Positions 1 through 6,129 of a stretch of 7,243 bases of DNA are shown here, piece by piece (within the stretch, counting starts at the first letter, position 1; each line of letters begins with the position of its first letter). Source of the stretch: Gemmatimonadota bacterium (GTDB lineage: Bacteria > ARS69); assembly GCA_020431545.1 (NCBI GenBank), contig JAGQIB010000323.1, forward strand, positions 1 through 7,243, in the 5' to 3' direction. Position numbers and translations under genes: made by a program. The notes below the pieces were generated by a model. That model had not been told where the DNA came from. It made no database searches and saw only the letters and a list, made by a program, of their open reading frames with translations.

Positions 1-1230
1 CCGTTCTGGGCGATGCTCGCGCGGAGCCGCGGACGGGGACTTCTGCTCCGCGACGTGACGGTGTTCGCGGCCGTCGTTCTCGTGGCGTTCCGGATCGCGG
101 GCGTCGCCGCGATCCCGGGCGTCGGCGTGACGTTTCACGTCGTGGGCGGGATTCTCGGCGCGGGCCTGCTGGCGCTCGTGGGCGCCGTGGCGGTGGACGT
201 CGCGGATCCGACGGACGGTGTCCGGGAGCTGTCCCGCCTCGCGCTCGGACCGCTGCTCGGCGGCATCGCCGGCAGCCTCGCGGCGAGCGGACTCGCGGGA
301 GCGATCGGAGCCGAAAACCTGCTGCTCGTGGCCGCGGCCGTGCTGCTCGCGACGAGCGCGCTGCCGCGGCGCATCGAGCGCGACGCGTGGCTCGACCCCG
401 CGGCGCCGGACGTCGCGGACCCGCCCCCCGTCGGCCGGCGAACCGGATTCCAGCTCGTGCTCGCGAGTCCGTACCTGCGTGTGGTGGCCGGACTCGCGCT
501 GCTCGCCGGATGTGCCATGGCCCTCGGCGACTATCTCGTGGGACGTGCGATCGCGATCGACGCTCTCGCCCGCGTGAACTCCGGCACCGCGGGTGGTCTT
601 CGCGAGGGCGAGTGGATCGCCCGCGCGTTCGCCCGCATCGGGATCGTGGCGGGAGTCGGCGCCGTGCTCGCCCAGCTCGTTCTCGTGTCGCCCGTGCTCC
701 GACGGGCCGGCCTGGGGGCGGCCCTCGCGGTCGGACCGGTGCTCGCGCTCGCCGGCGCCGGCGTCGTCGCGGTCGCGCCGTCGCTCGTGCTCCTGCCGTG
801 GATCCGCGGACTCGATCTCGCCACCCGACGTTCCCTCGACACCACCGCGCGCTGGCTGCTGTTCCTGCCCACGTCGCGCGAGGAGCGGTACGGCGCGAAG
901 CCCACGATCGACACGCTGTTCGTGGCGTTCGGCGAGGCGCTCGCCGCCGCGATCCTCTACGTCGGGACGAGATCGGGGCTTCTGTTCGGCGCCGCGGGGC
1001 CGCGACGCGTCGCGCTCGCGGCGAGCGTCCTGGCGATCCTCTGGCTCGCGTTCGCGGTGCGGGCGGCGCGGCTTCACCGCCGGCAGTCTCCCGCGGACGC
1101 CGACACGCGACCGATCAGTGAAGCGGGTAGAACACCGGGATCAGCATCGTGGCCGCGATCCACAGCAGGACGTTCAGCGGAAGTCCGAACCGGAAGTAGT
1201 CGCCGAACGTATAGCCGCCGGGGCCCATGA
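1..1230 (+). CDS. NTT/ATP-ADP-carrier-like MFS membrane protein, 5'-truncated by window edge
   Basis: Polytopic inner-membrane carrier. The frame is open to base 1 (residues PFWA precede the ATG at 13) and no ribosome site is visible, so the N-terminus probably lies outside. Counting from the ATG, hydrophobic spans lie near residues 15-35, 40-62, 75-98, 101-116, 154-177, 207-228, 233-262, 300-318 and 331-350. The pattern follows the nucleotide-transporter (NTT/Tlc) type of MFS protein: a Gly-rich LGPLLGGIAGSLA segment at 78-90, an acidic-Tyr span at 172-174 (GDY), and the stretch at 272-318 with a TTARWLLFLPTSREERYGAK core followed by an IDT/GE helix. NTT proteins exchange ATP for ADP or move other nucleotides in intracellular bacteria and plastids. 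In free-living bacteria such relatives have no assigned substrate, so the substrate is not claimed. The last 37 residues, from about 369, are Arg/Ser/Gly-rich, lack a membrane pattern and lie antisense to the converging symporter gene. A frameshift near 1085-1115 would instead end the protein at the TGA at 1119-1121. Confidence 0.72.
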   Translation, partial: PFWAMLARSRGRGLLLRDVTVFAAVVLVAFRIAGVAAIPGVGVTFHVVGGILGAGLLALVGAVAVDVADPTDGVRELSRLALGPLLGGIAGSLAASGLAGAIGAENLLLVAAAVLLATSALPRRIERDAWLDPAAPDVADPPPVGRRTGFQLVLASPYLRVVAGLALLAGCAMALGDYLVGRAIAIDALARVNSGTAGGLREGEWIARAFARIGIVAGVGAVLAQLVLVSPVLRRAGLGAALAVGPVLALAGAGVVAVAPSLVLLPWIRGLDLATRRSLDTTARWLLFLPTSREERYGAKPTIDTLFVAFGEALAAAILYVGTRSGLLFGAAGPRRVALAASVLAILWLAFAVRAARLHRRQSPADADTRPISEAGRTPGSASWPRSTAGRSAEVRTGSSRRTYSRRGP

Positions 1231-2890
1231 CGATCAGGTTCGTCTGGTAGCCGACCGGCGTGGCGAAGCTCGCCGACGCTCCGAACGCGATCGCCAGCAG
1301 GAACGGCCGCGAATCCAGGCCGAGCGCGTTCGCCACGCCGATCGCGATCGGCGCCATGAGCACCGCGGTGGCGTTGTTCGAGAGGAACGAGGAGAACACG
1401 CTCGTCAGCAGATAGAACCCGGACAGCACCGCCACGGGACCGACGTCCGAGAGAGCTCCCACCACGCTCCCGATGATCACGTTCGCGAGCCCGGACTTCT
1501 CCATTCCCACTCCCAGCGGAATGGAGCTCGCGATCAGGAGGAGCACCGGCGCATCGAGCGCGGCGATCGCCTCCCGCCGGCGAATGCACCCGGTCGCGAT
1601 CAGCGTGCCGGCCCCGATCACGGACAGCACCGCGAGCGGCGCGACGTTCAGCGTCGTGAGCGCGATCACCCCGGCGAGCACGCCGATCGCGATCGGCGCC
1701 TTGGCTGTTTGCACCACCAGGCGATCGACGCCTTCCACCACCATCACGGCGCCGGTCTCGCGCAGCGCGTCCAGTCCGCGGCGGTCGGACTGCAGCAGCA
1801 TCACGTCGCCTCCCTTGAGGCGCATGCCGCGGAGATGGTACCGGTGCTGGAGACCGTGTCGCTGCACGGCCATGACCTTCACGCCGTACAGGCGATTCAG
1901 TCCGAGCGTGGAGACGGACCGGCCCACGAACGGCGAGTCCGGCAGCACCACCGCCTCCACGATCGAGAGGTCCATCGTCCGGACCTCGACCCGCTTCTCG
2001 TCCTCCACCACGCTCGCGATCTTGACGCCGTGCGCCTCGATGAAACGCGTGATTCCCTGGGGCGTGCCCTCCACGATCAGCGAGTCGCCCCGCTCCACCA
2101 CGAGATCCATCGCCGTCACCGCGAAGATCACCTGCTCGCCCCGCACGATCTCGATGAGGCGCACGTCGGGCTGGTTCGGGGGCAGGACCTCGCGCACCGC
2201 GCGTCCGACGAGCGCCGCGTCTCCCATGCACACGAGCTCGGTCACGAACGTCGCGCCGCGATCCGCCGGCAGCATCACCGACAGCGATGCGCGGTCCGGC
2301 AGGAACTTGCGGTACGCGAACACGATGAACACGGAACCGAGCAGGAAGTAGCAGATCCCCAGCGGCGCGAACTCGAAGATCGAGAAGCCCGCGCCGCCGG
2401 CGTCGCGCGCGGCCTGATCCACGATGAGGTTCGTGCTCGTACCGATCAGCGTGCAGGTGCCGCCCAGGATCGCGAAGTAGCTCACGGGAAGGAGCAGCTT
2501 GGACGGCTTCACGCCGAGCTGCTTCGCGAGCGACAGCACCACCGGGACCAGCATCACCACGACCGGCGTGTTGTTCAGGAAGGCGCTGGAGACGCCCACC
2601 ACGAGGCCGAGCATCAGGACGAGGCGCGTCACGCTCTGCCCGGCCCCCGCCTTCATCCCGACCACGAGGAACTCGAGCGCGCCGGTGCGGATGAGCGCCC
2701 CGGAGAGGATGAACATCGCTCCGATCGTGATCGTGGCCGGATTCGCGAAGCCCGAGAGCGCCTCGGCCGGCGAGAGGACGCCCGTCAAGGCCAGGGATCC
2801 CACCACGAGCGCCGCGGTGGCCTCGATCGCGATCCAGCGACTCGCGAACAGCACCACGGCCGCCGCGAGAATGATCGAGAACAGCAGCAT
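1115..2890 (-). CDS. SLC13/DASS-family anion:cation symporter with two RCK_C (TrkA-C) domains
   Basis: Inner-membrane symporter of the divalent anion:Na+ (SLC13/CitT) superfamily, importing sulfate or di/tricarboxylates; the exact substrate cannot be read from sequence. Numbered from the ATG at 2888-2890 (591 aa, the usual length for the RCK_C-containing subgroup): membrane half one covers about 1-196, with the re-entrant hairpin motif NNTPVV at 106-111 (the SNT position) and GTSTNLIV at 150-157. Two cytoplasmic RCK_C domains follow, at about 212-293 and 296-387. Half two spans about 398-587, with SNNATAV at 504-510, TPVGYQTN at 544-551 and GGYTFGDYFRFGLPLN at 558-573. The two SNT/SNN hairpins form the cation and substrate site in the family. 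The start is uncertain: an in-frame TTG lies four codons upstream at 2900-2902. Neither start has a convincing Shine-Dalgarno; a G-run sits 3 nt before the TTG. A terminator separates the gene from the upstream co-directional gene, so it is probably transcribed on its own. Confidence 0.9.
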   Translation of the reverse strand: MLLFSIILAAAVVLFASRWIAIEATAALVVGSLALTGVLSPAEALSGFANPATITIGAMFILSGALIRTGALEFLVVGMKAGAGQSVTRLVLMLGLVVGVSSAFLNNTPVVVMLVPVVLSLAKQLGVKPSKLLLPVSYFAILGGTCTLIGTSTNLIVDQAARDAGGAGFSIFEFAPLGICYFLLGSVFIVFAYRKFLPDRASLSVMLPADRGATFVTELVCMGDAALVGRAVREVLPPNQPDVRLIEIVRGEQVIFAVTAMDLVVERGDSLIVEGTPQGITRFIEAHGVKIASVVEDEKRVEVRTMDLSIVEAVVLPDSPFVGRSVSTLGLNRLYGVKVMAVQRHGLQHRYHLRGMRLKGGDVMLLQSDRRGLDALRETGAVMVVEGVDRLVVQTAKAPIAIGVLAGVIALTTLNVAPLAVLSVIGAGTLIATGCIRRREAIAALDAPVLLLIASSIPLGVGMEKSGLANVIIGSVVGALSDVGPVAVLSGFYLLTSVFSSFLSNNATAVLMAPIAIGVANALGLDSRPFLLAIAFGASASFATPVGYQTNLIVMGPGGYTFGDYFRFGLPLNVLLWIAATMLIPVFYPLH

Positions 2891-2902
2891 GGAAGAGATC
2901 AA

Positions 2903-3016
2903 GGGCCCCCCGGGGTGTCTCTGCGTCAGTGAACCGCGACGGGGAATCGTCGAGCAACAAAAATGGGGGCGCCCCGCCCAGCGGGACGCCCCCCGATCGG
3001 TTCGAAACCGCGATCA
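2903..3016. other. Intergenic spacer with terminator, upstream of the symporter gene
   Basis: A short gap between two minus-strand genes. Its right half carries the intrinsic terminator of the secreted-protein gene. The remaining 55 bases or so, nearest the symporter gene, must hold that gene's own promoter if the terminator is efficient, but I see no convincing -35/-10 pair there. If translation starts at the ATG rather than the TTG, the gap extends to 2891. Confidence 0.6.
2959..2994 (-). terminator. Rho-independent terminator of the secreted-protein gene
   Basis: Bases 2965-2977 and 2981-2993 form a 13-bp, almost wholly G:C stem with one mismatch and a three-base loop (CCA on the plus strand). 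Read on the minus strand, the stem is followed at once by ATTTTTGTTG. The hairpin begins 23 bases past the minus-strand stop at 3017-3019. The polarity of the T-run assigns it to the minus strand and so to the secreted-protein gene; on the plus strand no T-run follows. Confidence 0.9.
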
Positions 3017-5128
3017 CTACCGCAGCAGCGTCGCCTTCTTCGTCCGGACCTCGGTGTCGGTCTGGAGGCGGAAGAAGTACACGCCGCTCGCCACGCGGGT
3101 ACCGCTCGCGTCGCGACCGTCCCAGTCGAGCGTGGAACGGCCGGCCGGCGCCGCGCCGTCGAGCAGGACCCGGACCTCACGGCCGGAGACGTCGACGACG
3201 GTCAGGCGGGCGCTCTCCTCGCGCGGCAGCGAGAACGCGATCCGCGTGCCGGCCGAGAACGGATTCGGCTCGGCCGCGTGCAGCACCGTCTTCGCGGAGG
3301 CGTCGCCCACCACGACCACGTCGGTCGTGGTCGCATCCGGCACCTGGGTGTCCACGAAGAAGTCCGTGCCGGTGCCGGGCTCGAAGATGCCGCACTGCAC
3401 CATGCCCGCCGTAGGCGGAACGTCGGCGTCGAAGCGGAAGTTGAACATCGTCTGGTAGTGCAGGGCGTTCGCGTCCGGATCGGTCGCGTAGTCGTCCGTC
3501 GCCCAGGTGATCTGCCCGCCGGCCTGCGTGACCTGCCAGTCGTTGCCGGCGGTCTTGTCGATGTCGTGGAAACCGACGTTCGTCAGGTTCGCGGTGCCGA
3601 CCGGGATCGAGATCGACCGCACGCCGCGGTTGCTGCGCCAGTTGTAGAGCGCGTACTCGTAGTGCCACTGGCCGCCGCCGAGAACCGTGACGTCCACGGC
3701 GAGGATCACGTTGCCGTCGCCGGTGGCCACCGGCACCGTGTGGCTCTCGTCGCCCCAGGTCAGGACCAGCGGACCGTACGTCGGCACGACTCCGCCCGTC
3801 GCGTCGGAGACGCTCCAGTCGCCGCCCGTCCAGGAGGTGGTGCAGCGACGCCAGCCGATGTTGTCCCACGAGTACGACTCGTTCGCCACGATGTACTGGC
3901 CCTCGTAGTAGTACTGCGCGCCGGTGTGGCCGAGGTCCTCGTCCCAGACCTCGAGGCGGTGCGCGGCGCCGTCGGGCGCGGAGCCGAAGTAGTCACGGGC
4001 GCAGTCGGTGTCCGGCGTGACCGGCTCGTCGAAGTACGAGCCGCAGGCGACCCAGGTGCCGGTCCAGGGATCGACTTCCTGGCGCGGACCGAGATCCCAG
4101 CGGTTGCCGTTGTTGCCGGAGGAGTAGGTGTCCGAGCAGCCGATGCCCAGGTACGTGCCGTCGGACGGCGTGCACCCGAGGTCGCACTGGTCGCTGGAGA
4201 GCGCGTACCAGCCGTGCTTCAGCCAGTTCTTGCCGAGCTGCTCCAGCACGCCGTTCTCCAGGCGGAACATCGCGAGCGCGATGAACGGGTGCGTCTCCGC
4301 CATGGCCGCGTTCCACGGCACCGTCTCGGTGCCGGCGTTGCACGACGTCGTGGACGCGGACAGGCCGGACCGACCGTTCGGATACGTGCCGGCGCGACCC
4401 TGGCTCGTGATGCCGTAGAGCTGGCCGAGGCGCACGTCGATGCCGGAGCCGCCGCCGCCCGTGCCGCCGCGACCCGTGGGAGCCTCGAGCACGACTTCGT
4501 CGGCCGGGTCCCGCGTGACCGCGGTCAGCTCGAGGTCGAACACGCCGATCCACTGGCCGGCGAGGTGCTCCTGACCGAGCGCGCGGGCGAGCTCGGGGCT
4601 GCACTCCACGTCGCCCATGCGGGCGACGAGGCGACCCGTCGCCGGATCGAAGCGGAAGCCGGCCCGCTCCACCACGAACGGCACGGCCACGTCGCCGGCC
4701 GTCCGCAGCTCCAGCGTCTGCTCGGAGAAGTCGCCCACCGGCACGGCCTCGAAGTCGTACAGGAACACCGGACGCAGCGCGTCCCCGGTGCCCGCCACGA
4801 ACGTGCGGAACGCGAGACCGCCGTCGATCGCGAGCGACGTGCCGGCCGCGAACTCCTGCACGCGACCGCCTTCCGTCACGAACGCGCCACCCGCGGACGG
4901 ACGGATCGCGAACGAGTACGTGGGCGGCTCGAGCATCGCGCTCGTCTCCACGCCCGGCGCGGCCGTGGTCCGGGACGAGACGACCTCGAAGCCCCAGTTC
5001 CTGAGCGTTCCGGGATCGAGAGAAACGGTGAGGGTGCCGCCTTCGACCTGCCACGTCTGCGCGGCGAGGACGGGAGAGGCGGCGCCGCACGAAAGGGCGA
5101 CGACGGCGAGGGCGAGTGCGCTCCGCAT
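3017..5128 (-). CDS. Secreted protein of unknown function with C-terminal T9SS/FlgD-like sorting domain
   Basis: A 703-aa exported protein. Residues 1-23 are a signal peptide (MRS, hydrophobic core, then PVLAA before QTW). Residues 25-215 look like a beta-rich module with a YSFAIRP stretch at 71-77; a glycine linker follows at 219-229. The core at 255-430 holds TTSCNAGT (260-267), NWLKHGWYAL (301-310), LGIGCSDTYSSG (327-338), LGPRQEV (346-352) and YYYEGQYI (406-413). It has nine cysteines after the signal peptide, at 176, 263, 315, 319, 331, 362, 376, 429 and 579, some probably disulfide-bonded. This core matches, from memory, a conserved secreted family seen in Planctomycetota and other uncultured lineages, with no assigned activity. 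A further beta region (450-595) and a Thr/Val linker (599-607) lead to the C-terminal module at 614-703, with PNPFS (621-625), SGREVRVLLDG, WDGRDASGT and SGVYFFRL (681-688), the pattern of T9SS type A / FlgD-like sorting domains. I infer export and possibly surface attachment. Start ATG is supported by a GGAG site. No enzymatic motif is recognised. Confidence 0.88.
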   Translation of the reverse strand: MRSALALAVVALSCGAASPVLAAQTWQVEGGTLTVSLDPGTLRNWGFEVVSSRTTAAPGVETSAMLEPPTYSFAIRPSAGGAFVTEGGRVQEFAAGTSLAIDGGLAFRTFVAGTGDALRPVFLYDFEAVPVGDFSEQTLELRTAGDVAVPFVVERAGFRFDPATGRLVARMGDVECSPELARALGQEHLAGQWIGVFDLELTAVTRDPADEVVLEAPTGRGGTGGGGSGIDVRLGQLYGITSQGRAGTYPNGRSGLSASTTSCNAGTETVPWNAAMAETHPFIALAMFRLENGVLEQLGKNWLKHGWYALSSDQCDLGCTPSDGTYLGIGCSDTYSSGNNGNRWDLGPRQEVDPWTGTWVACGSYFDEPVTPDTDCARDYFGSAPDGAAHRLEVWDEDLGHTGAQYYYEGQYIVANESYSWDNIGWRRCTTSWTGGDWSVSDATGGVVPTYGPLVLTWGDESHTVPVATGDGNVILAVDVTVLGGGQWHYEYALYNWRSNRGVRSISIPVGTANLTNVGFHDIDKTAGNDWQVTQAGGQITWATDDYATDPDANALHYQTMFNFRFDADVPPTAGMVQCGIFEPGTGTDFFVDTQVPDATTTDVVVVGDASAKTVLHAAEPNPFSAGTRIAFSLPREESARLTVVDVSGREVRVLLDGAAPAGRSTLDWDGRDASGTRVASGVYFFRLQTDTEVRTKKATLLR

Positions 5129-5135
5129 TCGGTAA

Positions 5136-5139
5136 CTCC
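5136..5139 (-). promoter_or_regulatory. Ribosome binding site of the secreted-protein gene
   Basis: On the minus strand GGAG lies 7 nt before the ATG at 5126-5128. It supports that start and is the clearest Shine-Dalgarno in the window. Confidence 0.7.
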
Positions 5140-5213
5140 GGCCAATGGCTCGCTGGGAAACGCCGGCTCTCGCACCGTGAGGGCGACGGGCGGCACCGGG
5201 CGACGGACTCCGT

Positions 5214-5244
5214 CAGAATCCCAGAAATCGGGGGGCGGATGCAA
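5214..5244 (-). promoter_or_regulatory. Candidate promoter for the secreted-protein gene
   Basis: On the minus strand TTGCAT (5244 to 5239) is followed after 18 nt by GATTCT (5220 to 5215). It would give a leader of roughly 80 nt before the ATG. The -10 match is poor (3 of 6), so this is only a candidate, picked because the same TTGCAT hexamer heads the opposite candidate promoter. Confidence 0.25.
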
Positions 5245-5394
5245 GGCCGACTTCGTCTCGACCGCTCGCGCGCACGAGAAGGGCTCCGACGCCCCGGGAG
5301 CCTCGGACTCGACGCCGCGCGGACGGGGAGACGTCGGCGAGGGAAGCGCGGGGCTTGCCTGACCGCCGGGAAATGCCGATCAAGGGGTCGAGTC

Positions 5395-5423
5395 TTGCAT
5401 TCGGCGGACGGGCACGCCAGAAT
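5395..5423 (+). promoter_or_regulatory. Candidate sigma70-type promoter for the 187-aa gene
   Basis: TTGCAT (5395-5400), a 17-nt spacer and CAGAAT (5418-5423; 4 of 6 to TATAAT) form the best sigma70-like pair found in this GC-rich gap. Transcription would begin near 5430, leaving a leader of about 135 nt before the ATG at 5566. The -35 matches only in TTG. Confidence 0.35.
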
Positions 5424-5511
5424 CCCGCGACCGATGAACGGATCGCCGACCGTGATCGTTCGTCGAGCGCGACCAGCGGGAGGGAGACGCGTTTTGGAGA
5501 TGATCCTGCTT

Positions 5512-5530
5512 CCCGGAGGAGTTCTCCGGG
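5512..5530 (+). other. Small hairpin in the presumed leader of the 187-aa gene
   Basis: CCCGGAG (5512-5518) and CTCCGGG (5524-5530) form a perfect 7-bp stem around the loop GAGTT, 35 nt before the ATG at 5566. There is no T-run after it, so it does not look like a terminator. If the upstream ATG at 5500 were used, the hairpin would lie inside the coding region. Confidence 0.45.
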
Positions 5531-5565
5531 CCCCGGCCTGGGACCCGACCCTCCGTGAGACCAGC

Positions 5566-6129
5566 ATGCGGAACGTCACCGAGGATCTGCCCTTCTACCT
5601 CCGGACCGCCGTTCGCCTTCACGATCGCGTGACCCTCAAGGATCTGCTCCTGCTCGCCGAGGGCCATCGCGAGTTCCTGTTGCCGCTGTTCACGGATCTC
5701 CTCGACGAGTTCGTGGACGAGGTCCAGCAACCCGCCGAGCCCGACGAGCTGTGCGAGCTCGACTACCTCGAGATCTGCTGGGAGTCGTACTCCGAGGGTC
5801 GACGCTTCGACCTGCAGCCGATCCTCGTGGGCCGCAATCACGACGACGAGCAGATGTACTCCGTGGAGGCCGTGCCCACGAACGCCATGGGTCACCTGCC
5901 CGTGCTGCTGCGCACGGACTTCCAGCTCCGGCTCGGCAAGAACGGTGACGTCGTGTTCCCGACCGACGGCTCGGTGCTCAAGCGGGATTTCCTGCTGTAC
6001 GACGTGTTCGACGCGGTGCTCGCCGAGATCACGTTCCACGGGGATCCCACCGAGCGCGATCGCTGGTGGCGGGAGATCGGCAGCCGCGAGCTCGACGCCA
6101 CGGATCCTCCCGGCGAGGAGTCCTTCTAG
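5566..6129 (+). CDS. Hypothetical 187-aa soluble protein
   Basis: I do not recognise this protein with certainty. From the ATG at 5566-5568 it has 187 residues, acidic overall, with no signal peptide or membrane span, so it is probably cytoplasmic. Residues 8-55 look helical (LPFYLRTAVRLH, VTLKDLLLLAEG). The middle (64-120) is mixed, with CELDYLEICWES at 63-74. The C-terminal part contains RDFLLYDVFDAVLAEITFHG (140-159) followed by a charged helix. A leading TLKDLL plus a late EITFHG segment faintly recalls small DUF6557-like proteins; this is a weak impression from memory. In-frame ATGs also exist at 5434 and 5500, but codons before about 5530 lack the high third-position GC seen after 5566, and the proteins they would add look random. 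A weak GTGAG lies 6 nt before the chosen ATG. The stop TAG at 6127-6129 overlaps the stop of the converging channel gene. Confidence 0.72.
   Translation: MRNVTEDLPFYLRTAVRLHDRVTLKDLLLLAEGHREFLLPLFTDLLDEFVDEVQQPAEPDELCELDYLEICWESYSEGRRFDLQPILVGRNHDDEQMYSVEAVPTNAMGHLPVLLRTDFQLRLGKNGDVVFPTDGSVLKRDFLLYDVFDAVLAEITFHGDPTERDRWWREIGSRELDATDPPGEESF

Larger units (their letters stand above)
5129..5565. other. Divergent intergenic region, no gene recognised
   Basis: This stretch separates the divergent secreted-protein gene and the 187-aa gene. A plus frame is open through it from 5116, but up to about 5530 its third codon positions are often A or T, unlike the real genes here, so I read it as non-coding. 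It holds a ribosome site for the left gene, one weak candidate promoter for each side, and a small hairpin just before the right gene. No tRNA-like or riboswitch-like fold was recognised by eye. Confidence 0.55.

Noticed and set aside
751..762. 12-bp palindrome GCCGGCGCCGGC
   Set aside because: It lies within codons for an Ala/Gly-rich membrane helix and is expected from GC-rich Ala/Gly codons.
1074..3017. Minus-strand open frame overlapping the symporter in another frame
   Set aside because: The product is an Arg/Gly-rich out-of-frame shadow, whereas the overlapping frame encodes a complete SLC13 protein with its motifs.
5075..5128. Lipoprotein signal at Cys14 of the secreted protein
   Set aside because: The residues before the cysteine (A-L-S) do not fit a lipobox and the hydrophobic core continues beyond it. 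A normal signal peptidase I site after residue 22 or 23 fits better.
593..5362. Very long plus-strand open frames opposite the symporter and secreted-protein genes (593-2932 and 2963-5362)
   Set aside because: Their products are Arg/His/Asp/Gly-rich with no domains, and they lie antisense to two well-recognised genes. Long open antisense frames are expected at this GC content.
5116..5565. N-terminal extension of the 187-aa protein back to 5116
   Set aside because: The extension would overlap the divergent gene's start, has weak third-position GC and a random-looking Arg-rich sequence, and would leave no promoter region for either gene.
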